A stretch of DNA of 64,000 bases, from positions 1 through 64,000 of the forward strand of contig CADCUI010000079.1 of the NCBI GenBank assembly GCA_902805845.1, written 5' to 3'. A model generated the notes under the pieces. It ran no database searches, was not told where the DNA came from, and worked only from the letters and a program-made list of their open reading frames with translations. Position 1 is the stretch's first letter; each line of letters begins with the position of its first letter. Below, piece by piece: positions 7,287 to 15,198 of this stretch. The DNA is from an uncultured Nocardioidaceae bacterium (GTDB lineage: Bacteria > Actinomycetota > Actinomycetes > Propionibacteriales > Nocardioidaceae). A program made the translations under genes and the position numbers.

Positions 7287-7958
7287 ATGTCAGACCGGCT
7301 GCCGATCGACGCCGCTACTCGGATCCGTCGCGAGCCGCACCGCCAGGTCGACGACCGTGCCGTACTCGACGCGATCCTCGACGAGGCGTTGATCGCGCAC
7401 GTGAGCGTGGTGCGGGACGGAGCGCCACTGGTGCTTCCCTTCGCCTGTGCGCGCGACGCCGACTCGATCCTCCTGCACGGCTCGACCGGTTCCGGTCTGC
7501 TCCGGCTGGCCTCCGGGGCACCGGTGTGCGTGGCGGTCACCCACCTGGACGGCCTGGTGTTTGCGCGCACCACCTTCGACTCCTCGATGCGCTACCGCTC
7601 CGCAGTCGTGCACGGGACCGCCACCGTGGTGTCGGCAGCGGAGAAGGAGGCGGCCCTGCGGCTGCTGTCCGACCACCTGTTCCCGGGCCGTAACGAGGAG
7701 CTGCGCGCGAGCACGCCGAAGGAGCTGGCTGCGACGACGGTCCTTCGAGTCGCACTCGACCGCGTCAGCGTCAAGGTGGCGGCCGGACCGCCGGAGGTGG
7801 ACCCCGACGATGTCGAGCCGAGGTCGGTGTGGGCAGGCGTCGTGCCGATGGCGGTCATCGCCGGCCAGCCGCTCGCCGCTCCCGACGTACCGGCGGGCGT
7901 GGAGGTGCCGGCATCCGTCCGGCGTGCCCTCGAGCGCGCCAGCAACGATCGCCATTGA
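7287..7958 (+). CDS. pyridoxamine 5'-phosphate oxidase-family FMN-binding protein
   Basis: 223-residue soluble protein of the split-barrel PPOX group (Pyridox_ox_2-like). The N-terminal region carries a conserved R-x-H/D pattern (REPHRQVDDRAVLDAILDEA) and the barrel strands that hold flavin, with LPFACARDADSILLHGS and the SVVVHGTA-type strand. Members bind FMN or F420 and reduce or sense small substrates; the actual substrate cannot be read here. The ATG at 7287 starts the conserved N-terminus. It is transcribed divergently from the thiamine operon, so its promoter must share the 7190-7286 interval. Confidence 0.85.
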   Translation: MSDRLPIDAATRIRREPHRQVDDRAVLDAILDEALIAHVSVVRDGAPLVLPFACARDADSILLHGSTGSGLLRLASGAPVCVAVTHLDGLVFARTTFDSSMRYRSAVVHGTATVVSAAEKEAALRLLSDHLFPGRNEELRASTPKELAATTVLRVALDRVSVKVAAGPPEVDPDDVEPRSVWAGVVPMAVIAGQPLAAPDVPAGVEVPASVRRALERASNDRH

Positions 7959-8058
7959 TCCGAGGTGCCCGCGGTGTGGGCGGCCGATGGAGTGCGCAGC
8001 CCTGGGATCCGTGTCCGGGAGCGCCCGCGTTCGACGGCGCTTGCTCAGCCGTCCTGCG

Positions 8059-8511
8059 CTAGTTTCTTCGCTTGCGTGTCGCGATGCGGTACGCCGCGCG
8101 CGGCATCGCCTCGCCGTGCTGGTCGAGGAACTCCGTCAGCCGTTCCGGCAGGTGGTCCCCGGCGTAGGCCAGATAGATGCCGACCGGCTTGTGCACGAGG
8201 GGGTCGGGGTCGGCGTGCAGCACCTCGGCGATCGCGATGCCTGCCTCGACGTCCGTGCGAGCGCCGTACTTCACGAACCACAGGGGGGCGGTCATCGCCG
8301 TACGCCGACGGAGCGGGTCGCTCGAGGCGGCGAGGTCGTGCAGCAGGTCGTAGGGCCCGCCGGTCAGGGTTGCGCCGATCACGCGGGGTGCCGCTCGATC
8401 GACCATGCCCCAGTCGTCGATCCGGTCGTGGTGACGAAGGTACGTGTCACGAAGCTGCAGGTCGCCGAGCCGCTTGCGGCCACGTCGGTGTCCGCGCAGT
8501 CCCCTGGCCAC
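8059..8511 (-). pseudogene. N-truncated DNA alkylation repair (AlkD-like) remnant
   Basis: The minus strand encodes about 136 residues that match the C-terminal two-thirds of AlkD-like HEAT-repeat DNA glycosylases: helical repeats containing YLRHHDRIDDWGMVD, RRRTAMTAPLWFVKYG and DPLVHKPVGIYLAYAG. The usual 220-240-residue protein has about 90 more residues at the N-terminus; these are absent, and the MFS gene ends only 27 bp upstream. A GTG at 8511 could start a 150-residue product but has no evident ribosome-binding site. I treat it as a decaying gene truncated at its 5' end, possibly by the event that placed the transporter there. Confidence 0.7.
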
Positions 8512-8537
8512 GGATTCGTCGCTGCAGCCGATGGCTG

Positions 8538-10091
8538 TCAGTGGCCCATCAACGCGGCCGGGTCGGCCGGCTTCTCGGGCCGCCGCCGGGGAAGCAGGAA
8601 CGCGGGGACGAGCACCAACGCCACCAGCGCCGTGGCCACCACGAACACGTCGGCGTAGGCCCCACCGAGCTGCGGCATCGCCCTCGAGGCGAGAGCGGCG
8701 ACCTGCGCCCTCGCCGCCTCGAGCTCCTGACCGCTGAGGCTCGGCAGCCGCATCTGCAGGCCGACGAGTGCTGGGTAGTCGGTGTTCTTCACGTTGTTGG
8801 TCAGCAGGACCGAGAAGAGCGCGGTGCCCATCGAGGCTGCGACCTGCTGGACGATGTTCATCAGCGTCGAGCCACGGGCGATGTTGTGATCGGTCAGGGT
8901 GGCCAGCGCGGAGGCCATGATCGGCATCATCGTGCCTCCCATGCCGAGCCCCATGACGAAGAGGGCGCCGATCATGAGGGGGTAGGAGGTGGTGTCGGTG
9001 ACCGTGGTGAACACCGCCATCGCGGCGGTGATCAGGACGATCCCCGTGACCACGATCTTGCCGGGGCCGATGCGGTCGGCGAGCACCCCGGCGATCGGCA
9101 TCGTGATCATCGCGCCGATGCCCTGGGGAGCCAGCAGGAGGCCGGCGCTGAGGGCGTCCTCGCCGCGGACCTGCTGGAAGTAGAGGGGGAACAGCAGGCT
9201 GGCCCCGAAGAAGGCGATCGCGAACAGCGACATCGCGATGACCGCGACGGTCATGTCGCGGTTCTCGAACAGCCGCAGCTGCACCAGCGGGTGCAGGTTG
9301 TGGCGACGCAGCGCCCAAGGGACGAACGCGGCGATCAGCGCCAGCCCGAGGAGCGCGGGGACGAGGACCTCGGCGTCCCACAGCGTGCCGGTCTCCGGGG
9401 TCGTGGACACGCCGTACAGGAACGCGGCGAGCCCGGGGGACAGCAGCAGCATCCCGACCCAGTCAAAGGACTCCGACGGCTCGACGCTGTCCTTGGGCAG
9501 CACGACGGCGGCGTAGACGAGGGCAGCCAGCCCGATGGGCAGGTTGATGAGGAAGATCCAGTGCCACGACGCGATGTCGATGAGCCAGCCACCGAGGATC
9601 GGGCCGAAGATGGGCCCGAGCAGCATCGGGATGCCGAGCACGGCCATCACCCGGCCCACCCGTTCGGGTCCGGCGGCCCTGGTGAGGATCGTCATGCCGA
9701 GCGGCATCAGCATCCCGCCGCCGAGCCCCTGGAGCACCCGGAACGCCACCAGCGCCTCGAGGGTCTCAGCGGTCGAGCACAGCACCGACCCGGCCGTGAA
9801 CAGCAGCACCGCCAGCAGGTACAGCCGCTTGGTCCCGAACCGGTCGGCCGCCCACCCGGTCATCGGGATCACCGTGGCCAGCGCCAGCGTGTAGCCGGTC
9901 ATGGTCCAGGCGACCTGGGCGGAGGTGGCGTCGAACTCCCGCTGGAAGGTCTGCAACGCCACCGAGACGACGGTGATGTCGAGGATCGACATGATCGCCC
10001 CGAGGACGACGACACCGGCCACGACGAGAACGCGCGCGTCGAGCCGGTCGGAGACCGGAGCCGGAGACTGCTCAGAGATGCTTGTAGACAC
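8538..10091 (-). CDS. DHA2-family MFS drug transporter
   Basis: Roughly 517-residue proton-driven efflux permease with 14 predicted transmembrane segments. Motif A (GWAADRFGTKR) follows TM2, a motif-C-like glycine/proline-rich stretch (GIPMLLGPIFGPILGGWLID) lies in TM5, and LDITVVSVAL in TM1 is the motif D1 typical of the EmrB/QacA branch. Substrate unknown. The GTG at 10091 precedes STSISEQSPAPVSDR; the frame remains open to 10142, and no start has a strong ribosome-binding site. It is divergent from the Gfo/Idh gene. Confidence 0.88.
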   Translation of the reverse strand: MSTSISEQSPAPVSDRLDARVLVVAGVVVLGAIMSILDITVVSVALQTFQREFDATSAQVAWTMTGYTLALATVIPMTGWAADRFGTKRLYLLAVLLFTAGSVLCSTAETLEALVAFRVLQGLGGGMLMPLGMTILTRAAGPERVGRVMAVLGIPMLLGPIFGPILGGWLIDIASWHWIFLINLPIGLAALVYAAVVLPKDSVEPSESFDWVGMLLLSPGLAAFLYGVSTTPETGTLWDAEVLVPALLGLALIAAFVPWALRRHNLHPLVQLRLFENRDMTVAVIAMSLFAIAFFGASLLFPLYFQQVRGEDALSAGLLLAPQGIGAMITMPIAGVLADRIGPGKIVVTGIVLITAAMAVFTTVTDTTSYPLMIGALFVMGLGMGGTMMPIMASALATLTDHNIARGSTLMNIVQQVAASMGTALFSVLLTNNVKNTDYPALVGLQMRLPSLSGQELEAARAQVAALASRAMPQLGGAYADVFVVATALVALVLVPAFLLPRRRPEKPADPAALMGH

Positions 10092-10223
10092 CAGGGAATG
10101 GTACGCCGCGCGCACCTGCCGTGACGGCGGTCGGCGCTCCACGGGACGTGGGTTCGGTCACCTCACCGGGAGGTACGGTCCCCAGGTGACTCGCTGCCCC
10201 GTTCACCAGCACCCGCGGACGCC

Positions 10224-11216
10224 GTGACCGGCGAGCTGCGCATCGGCGTCCTGGGCGCCGCTGCGATCGCCCCGGCCGCGCTCGTCGTCCCGGCGCGTGA
10301 CGACCTCGAGGTGTCGGTCGCCGCCGTCGCCTCCCGCGACCGCACCCGGGCCGCCGCCTTCGCCGCGCAGCACGGCATCCCGACTGTGCACGACTCCTAC
10401 GAGGCCTTGGTCGCCGACCCCGGCCTGGATGCGGTGTACAACCCGCTGCCCAACGGGCTGCACGGCCAGTGGACGGTGGCCGCGCTCCGGGCGGGGAAGC
10501 ACGTGCTCTGCGAGAAGCCGTTCGCCGCGAACGCCGAGGAGGCGGCAGCAGTGGCGGCGGTGGCGAGCGAGACCGGACTGGTCGCGATGGAGGCGTTCCA
10601 CTACCGCTACCACCCCTTCCTCTCCCGGGCGCAGGCCATCGTCGCCTCGGGTCGGCTCGGAGAGGTACGCCGGATCGAGACCTGGTTCCGCGCCCGGCTC
10701 CGGTCGGCGGCGGACATCCGCTGGGACTACTCGCTCGCGGGCGGCGCGATGATGGACATCGGCTGCTACCCGGTGCACCAGCTGCGCATGCTCGCGGGGG
10801 CCGAGCCGCACGTCCGGTCGGCGACTGCTGACGTCCGCGCTCCCGACGTCGACCGGTGGCTGCGGGCCGAGCTGACCTTCGAGGACGGTCGCACCGGGTT
10901 CGTGAGCGCCTCCATGCTCTCCCGGCGCAGCGGCGCGTCCGGCGCACGGGTGATCGGGTCCCGCGGTCTCCTCGAGCTGCACAACCTGATCAGCCCGCAC
11001 GTGCAGAATCTCCTGGTGCTGCGCACCCGGCGCGGCAACCGGCGCGAGCGCGTGGCCCGCGAGCCGACGACGTTCGCCCTCCAGCTCCGCGCCTTCGCCG
11101 ACGCAGCGCTCCGCGGTGCCGCGCCCCCGACCGGACCCGAGGACGCGGTCGCCAACATGCGCGTCATCGACGCCTGCTACACCGCTGCCGGCCTTCCCCG
11201 GAGAGAGCCCACCTGA
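10224..11216 (+). CDS. Gfo/Idh/MocA-family oxidoreductase
   Basis: 330-residue NAD(P)-dependent dehydrogenase. A Rossmann fold opens with GVLGAAAIAP (about 9-18), the conserved EKPF motif follows HVLCEKPFAAN (about 93-103) and supplies the catalytic Lys, and the C-terminal alpha/beta domain carries GGAMMDIGCYPVHQLR, typical of the trans-1,2-dihydrobenzenediol/glucose-fructose oxidoreductase branch. The start is GTG. Substrate not readable. It is separate from the following operon, with a 154-bp gap. Confidence 0.88.
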   Translation: MTGELRIGVLGAAAIAPAALVVPARDDLEVSVAAVASRDRTRAAAFAAQHGIPTVHDSYEALVADPGLDAVYNPLPNGLHGQWTVAALRAGKHVLCEKPFAANAEEAAAVAAVASETGLVAMEAFHYRYHPFLSRAQAIVASGRLGEVRRIETWFRARLRSAADIRWDYSLAGGAMMDIGCYPVHQLRMLAGAEPHVRSATADVRAPDVDRWLRAELTFEDGRTGFVSASMLSRRSGASGARVIGSRGLLELHNLISPHVQNLLVLRTRRGNRRERVAREPTTFALQLRAFADAALRGAAPPTGPEDAVANMRVIDACYTAAGLPRREPT

Positions 11217-11301
11217 CACGGTCGCAGCCGCGCCTCGAGAGGCTGCCGTCCCCTCGACGGCCGGCCTGGACGCCGTTGGTGAGCGCGGCGGTTGGCTGCC
11301 A

Positions 11302-11327
11302 GACTCCTGGGGTACTCCCCGGGAGTC
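11302..11327. promoter_or_regulatory. G/C-rich dyad upstream of the repeat-peptide operon
   Basis: Arms GACTCCTGGGG (11302-11312) and CCCCGGGAGTC (11317-11327) pair at 10 of 11 positions around TACT. The right part also contains the perfect smaller dyad ACTCCC-C-GGGAGT. It lies 44 bp before the start of the peptide gene and overlaps a CAGACT -10-like hexamer at 11300. Such run-of-C/G dyads are bound by CsoR-type copper sensors in actinobacteria, but that link is speculative. Confidence 0.45.
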
Positions 11328-11370
11328 GGCGCCGCCCGCGCCGCCAGTCCGCGCGACCGAGAGGAACCCC

Positions 11371-11571
11371 ATGACCACGACGCCCAACGAGCCGGTCAGC
11401 GACGACGACATCACCACCGCGGGCGCTCCGCCCGCCGCGGGTGAGATGGGGGTCGGCGGAGACGCCGACGGTGGGGACGCTGACGGCACCGACGGTGGCG
11501 ACGCCGACGGCACCGACGCTGGGGACGCCGACGGCACCGACGGCGGCGACGCCGACGGCACCGACGCGTGA
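11371..11571 (+). CDS. small Asp/Gly-rich octapeptide-repeat protein (possible modified-peptide precursor)
   Basis: 66-residue protein with ATG preceded by GAGG at 7 nt. A 27-residue leader-like part (Asp/Thr/Pro/Ala-rich, no signal peptide) is followed by GGDADG and then four perfect units GDADGTD(G/A), the last ending the protein. The DNA period is 24 bp with synonymous variation, so selection acts on the peptide. The stop lies 3 nt before the start of a JmjC/cupin oxygenase, which in turn overlaps a Fe-S protein gene. The combination suggests a ribosomally made substrate, plausibly hydroxylated on Asp or Thr, or a metal-binding peptide. Function is unproven; I do not recognise a described family. 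Confidence 0.8.
   Translation: MTTTPNEPVSDDDITTAGAPPAAGEMGVGGDADGGDADGTDGGDADGTDAGDADGTDGGDADGTDA
11441..11568 (+). repeat. 24-bp tandem repeat encoding GDADGTDx
   Basis: Direct repeats inside the small gene: a partial first unit and four complete 24-bp units, differing mainly at third codon positions (for example GGTGGC versus GCTGGG at the unit junction). Coding, in phase, and confined to this gene. Confidence 0.85.
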
Positions 11572-11574
11572 GCC

Positions 11575-12702
11575 TTGGAGGCTCTCGACCTCCTCGCCGG
11601 TGATGCACGGACCTTCTCGGAGAAGGTCTGGGGAGCCCGTGTCCACCTCCACCACACCGATCCGGAGCCGCTGGTAGCCCTGCTCGGACTGCCTGACGTC
11701 GACCACCTGCTCACCGGCGCCGCCCTCCGCACACCGGCGGTGCGCGTGGTGCACGACGGGACCGTGCTGCCCGCATCGAGGTTCACGCGGGCCGCCACGA
11801 TGGCGGGGGCGCCGCTCACGGGCCTGGTCGACAGCCGGAAGGTGCTGGCGCTGTTCGCCGGCGGCTCGACGATCGTCCTGCACGGCCTGCACCGCTACTG
11901 GCCGCCGCTCACCGAGCTGGTCCGCGACCTCGAGCTGGCGCTGGGCCACCCGTGCCAGGCCAACGCCTACCTGACTCCGCCGGGGGCCCAGGGCTTCGCG
12001 CGGCACAGCGACACCCATGACGTCTTCGTCTTCCAGACCCACGGTCACAAGCTCTGGGAGGTCGTCGAGGACGGCGAGGCCCGGGAGGTGCTGCTCGAGC
12101 CGGGACTGTCGATGTACCTGCCGACGGGCACGCCGCACTCCGCCCGCTCCCAGGAGGAGGCGTCGCTGCACGTCACCGTCGGCATCAACCGGCTCACCTG
12201 GCGGGACGCCCTCCGACGGGTCACCGACCGGCTGCTGGCCGACGAGCGGTACGACGCTCCGCTCCCGGCGGGTTACCCCGAGGAGCCGGACCGGCTGGCG
12301 GCGAGGCTGGCCGACGAGCTCACGGCGTACGCCGGGCTCCTGACCGGACTGGACGCCGGGGAGGTCGCCCGGCAGCACATCGACGGCTTCCTGACCGAGC
12401 GGACGCCCGCCCTCCACGGCGGGCTGCTCGACCTCGTCGGTGTCGACCGGCTCGACGACGCGACGCTGCTGGAGCGTCGGCCGACGGCGGCATGCGTGCT
12501 GCGGTCCGAGGGCGATGGGGTCGTCGTGATGCTCGGGGACCGCGAGCTCAGGATGCCGGCACGGCTGGAGGAGCCGATGGCGTTCGTCCGGGACCACGCC
12601 GCCTTCCGGGTGGCCGAGCTCTCGCCGTGGCTCGACCCGCAGAGCCGGCTGGTCGTGACCCGCCGGCTCGTGCGCGAGGGTCTGCTGCGGATCGCCCGGT
12701 GA
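11575..12702 (+). CDS. JmjC/cupin-4 family Fe(II)/2-oxoglutarate oxygenase
   Basis: 375-residue protein resembling ribosomal-oxygenase-like cupins (YcfD/NO66 group), which hydroxylate protein side chains. The iron triad is visible as His144-x-Asp146 in FARHSDTHDVFVFQ and His188 in TPHSA; Lys159 in GHKLWEV is the expected 2-oxoglutarate contact. The C-terminal about 150 residues are a helical/winged-helix region, as in the family. The start is TTG at 11575, three bases after the stop of the repeat peptide, with no own ribosome-binding site, so translation is probably coupled to the peptide gene. The adjacent repeat peptide is the obvious candidate substrate (inference). Confidence 0.85.
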   Translation: MEALDLLAGDARTFSEKVWGARVHLHHTDPEPLVALLGLPDVDHLLTGAALRTPAVRVVHDGTVLPASRFTRAATMAGAPLTGLVDSRKVLALFAGGSTIVLHGLHRYWPPLTELVRDLELALGHPCQANAYLTPPGAQGFARHSDTHDVFVFQTHGHKLWEVVEDGEAREVLLEPGLSMYLPTGTPHSARSQEEASLHVTVGINRLTWRDALRRVTDRLLADERYDAPLPAGYPEEPDRLAARLADELTAYAGLLTGLDAGEVARQHIDGFLTERTPALHGGLLDLVGVDRLDDATLLERRPTAACVLRSEGDGVVVMLGDRELRMPARLEEPMAFVRDHAAFRVAELSPWLDPQSRLVVTRRLVREGLLRIAR

Positions 12703-13610
12703 CCTCCGCCCCTGGGCCTGCGCCCGGCTTCCGCTGCGCGATCACCAGCCGCGAGGTCGGGGAGGCGGCGGAGGGGACCGCCTCCACGGTCCGCAGCTTC
12801 CTGCTCGTCGAGTGCCCCGGTCCGTGGGGGGTCGATGCGCTGCGCGACAGCCGGCTCCCCGAGCCGGTCAAGGCGAGACTGCGTGAGCTCGAGCGGACGG
12901 CGGGCGTGAGGCCGCTGCTGGTCCGGCGGCCGGGCCGTGCCGTGGCCGGGGCGATGACCGTGTTCGCCGCCTATGCGGGCACCGACGGATCGTGGCTGGA
13001 GCGCACCGTCGTCCCGGACCTGGCCCAGCTTCCCGACGCGACGCTGGCCGACATCGCCGCCGGAACCTCACCGGGATGGGCTCCCTGCTCCGATCCGGTG
13101 TTCGCGGTCTGCACCCACGGTCGCCACGACGCCTGCTGTGCCGAGCGCGGGCGGCCCCTCGTGGCGGCCCTGGCCGGGATCGCGCCGGACCTGACCTGGG
13201 AGGTCTCCCACATCGGCGGCGATCGGTTCGCCGCCAACGTCCTGGTGCTCCCCCACGGGCTCTACTACGGCCGGCTCGAGCCGCGGGATGCGCATGACCT
13301 GGTGGCTTCGCACGCGGCGGGGCGGCTCGACCTCGAGCACCTGCGCGGCCGGACGGCGTACTCGTTCCCACTCCAGGCCGCCGACATCTACCTGCGCAGG
13401 CACCTCGGCGACGACCGCGCCGCGCCGTTCAGGCTGGTGAGCCACGCTCGCCGCGGCAGCGACACCGACGCGGTCTTCGACGTGGACGGCAGGCGGTGGC
13501 GCGTGCAGGTGACCAGCAGCGCTGACGTACGGCGGCAGGTCACCTGTCGCGCGACGTCGGAGTCGGCTCCGCCGGTCCACCGGCTGTCGGCGCTCACCGA
13601 GCTCACCTAG
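12699..13610 (+). CDS. sucrase/ferredoxin-like (Suc_Fer-like) Fe-S protein
   Basis: 303-residue member of the Suc_Fer-like family, which has a thioredoxin-like ferredoxin fold. Conserved blocks are VCTHGRHDACCAERGRPL (Cys138, Cys146, Cys147) and WEVSHIGGDRFAANVLVLP (His171), which are expected to hold a [2Fe-2S]-type cluster. The GTG start overlaps the oxygenase stop by 4 bp (GTGA), making it the third gene of the 11371-13610 operon. It could donate electrons to, or maintain iron in, the oxygenase; its own function is unknown in most bacteria. Confidence 0.85.
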   Translation: MTSAPGPAPGFRCAITSREVGEAAEGTASTVRSFLLVECPGPWGVDALRDSRLPEPVKARLRELERTAGVRPLLVRRPGRAVAGAMTVFAAYAGTDGSWLERTVVPDLAQLPDATLADIAAGTSPGWAPCSDPVFAVCTHGRHDACCAERGRPLVAALAGIAPDLTWEVSHIGGDRFAANVLVLPHGLYYGRLEPRDAHDLVASHAAGRLDLEHLRGRTAYSFPLQAADIYLRRHLGDDRAAPFRLVSHARRGSDTDAVFDVDGRRWRVQVTSSADVRRQVTCRATSESAPPVHRLSALTELT

Positions 13611-13619
13611 CCCGCTGGG

Positions 13620-15107
13620 TCAGGAGAACCGGACGACCAGCCGTCTCAGGCACTTCGTGGCGAGGATGTACGACGTCACACCGAACGGCCACTGCGAGAC
13701 GATGCGACCGGTGCCGGACTTGAAGTAGCTGTCGGTCGTCCGCCACACCGTGCGTTGGAGTCGTGCCTGGAGCCACTCGTTGTACGCCACCATCGCCGAC
13801 GTCCGAAGGCGGGCCCGGGTGCGTCCCCTCCTGCCGAGCTTCGAGATGACGCCGGCCGCGAAGGCTGCCTGCGCCTCGTAGAAGTGGACGAGCGGAGACG
13901 CGTTCGTGTTCGGCCCGTACATCATGAAGAAGTTGGGATAACCCGGAACCATGAGGCCCAGGAAGGCCTGCGGCTCGCTCTTCCAGGTGTCGTGCAGCTC
14001 GATGCCACCCTCGCCGTACACCTCGTAGCTTCCCAGGTAGTTGGCGGCGTCGAACCCGGTCGCCAGGACCACCATGTCGAGGTCGTGCTCGTCACCGTTC
14101 GCGTCGACCACGCCCGTGCGGGTCAGCTCCTTGACGCCGTGGGGAACCAGGCAGACCTTGGGGTCGAGGAGCGCCGGGTAGTAGCTGTCGCTGACGACGG
14201 TCCGGCGGGCTTCGAACGGGAAGCTCGGAGTCGTGAGCTCGAGCAGCTCGGGCCGGCTGGCGAGCGAGCGGTGCATGAAGTCGATCGAGGCCTGCTTGCG
14301 GCGGCGGTTGGACCGACCGTCGGCTCTGACATGGCTCGAGCGGTACTGCCGGATGTCGTAGTCGAGATACAGCCGCCAGCGACGCCACTTGTACACGGGC
14401 GGGATCTTGTTGAGTCGCCGCTCGAGCGGGCTGAAGTCCCGGCTTCCCTTGGGCAGCAGCCAGTTCGGCTCCAGCTGGAAGATCTTCACCTCGGCGGCGT
14501 CCTTGACCGCGGACTCGATCACCTGCACGGCGGAGCTCCCCGTGCCGACGACCCCGACCGACTTCCCGGACATGCTCAAACCCTCACGCCACGTGGAGGT
14601 GTGGCAGAGGTCGCCCTCATAGGAGTTCGCGCCGCGTGCGAACGCCGGATACAGCGGGATGTTGAGGAACCCCACGGCGCTGATGACGGCGGTGAAGCTG
14701 CCGTCGTTGGCACCGGAGGAGGTCTGCACCGTGTACTCGGCGTCCGCATCGGACCACGTCACGGACTGCACCTTCTCCCGCAGCCGGACGTGCGGCATGA
14801 GCCCCCAGGTGCCCACGACGCTCTCCAGGTAGGCCTGCAGCTCTTGCCACCCCGCATGGGTGCGGCTCCAGTCGCTGTGCTGGAACGAGAACGAGTAGAT
14901 GTGCGACTCGAGGTCGACCTCGGCGCCGGGATAGCGGTTCTTCCACCACGTCCCCCCGATACCGTCGGCGGCCTCGAAGATGACGAAGTCGTCGATGCCA
15001 CGCTTCTTCAGCGCGATCCCGGCGGCGATACCGCTGAAGCCCGCGCCGATGATGGCCACCCTCACCCGCCCGGGCGACCCGGGCAGGGGGGATGCAGGAG
15101 TGCTCAC
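13620..15107 (-). CDS. flavin-containing (Baeyer-Villiger-type) monooxygenase
   Basis: 495-residue FAD/NADPH enzyme. The FAD site is GAGFSG (about 21-26) with the GGTWWKNRYPGAEVD block typical of class B monooxygenases, and the NADPH site is GTGSSA. The Baeyer-Villiger fingerprint FxGxxxHxxxWP is degenerate here: YEGDLCHTSTWR, with Tyr for Phe and Arg for Pro. It would oxygenate a ketone or heteroatom using O2. The GTG start has AGGAG at 8 nt. A 19-bp dyad (15157-15175) shared with other island promoters lies 50 bp upstream, so it probably belongs to the GntR regulon of the catabolic island. Confidence 0.85.
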   Translation of the reverse strand: MSTPASPLPGSPGRVRVAIIGAGFSGIAAGIALKKRGIDDFVIFEAADGIGGTWWKNRYPGAEVDLESHIYSFSFQHSDWSRTHAGWQELQAYLESVVGTWGLMPHVRLREKVQSVTWSDADAEYTVQTSSGANDGSFTAVISAVGFLNIPLYPAFARGANSYEGDLCHTSTWREGLSMSGKSVGVVGTGSSAVQVIESAVKDAAEVKIFQLEPNWLLPKGSRDFSPLERRLNKIPPVYKWRRWRLYLDYDIRQYRSSHVRADGRSNRRRKQASIDFMHRSLASRPELLELTTPSFPFEARRTVVSDSYYPALLDPKVCLVPHGVKELTRTGVVDANGDEHDLDMVVLATGFDAANYLGSYEVYGEGGIELHDTWKSEPQAFLGLMVPGYPNFFMMYGPNTNASPLVHFYEAQAAFAAGVISKLGRRGRTRARLRTSAMVAYNEWLQARLQRTVWRTTDSYFKSGTGRIVSQWPFGVTSYILATKCLRRLVVRFS

Positions 15108-15156
15108 TGATCTCGCTCCTCGGAACTGACGCTGCCCAGTCGCTGGATGGGCTTAT

Positions 15157-15175
15157 TGGTCTAGTATTTAGGCCA
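15157..15175. promoter_or_regulatory. candidate GntR operator, site 1
   Basis: TGGTCTA, spacer GTATT, TAGGCCA: a 19-bp dyad with 6 of 7 matching arm positions. The same layout, WGGYCWA-N5-TMGRCCW, occurs at 23499-23517 and 28759-28777. It is placed upstream of the leftward monooxygenase gene. GntR/FadR-type regulators commonly bind dyads of this size. Confidence 0.6.
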
Positions 15176-15198
15176 TAGAGTTGAGTGTCAAGCCGGCG

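Noticed and set aside
8059-9381. 440-codon minus-strand frame as one protein
   Set aside because: The upstream 300 codons are a frame-shifted shadow of the MFS transporter; only the last about 136 residues show AlkD homology.
11441-11568. CRISPR or DNA-level minisatellite explanation for the 24-bp repeats
   Set aside because: The repeats are in phase, have synonymous differences, contain no spacers and lie inside a gene with a ribosome-binding site.
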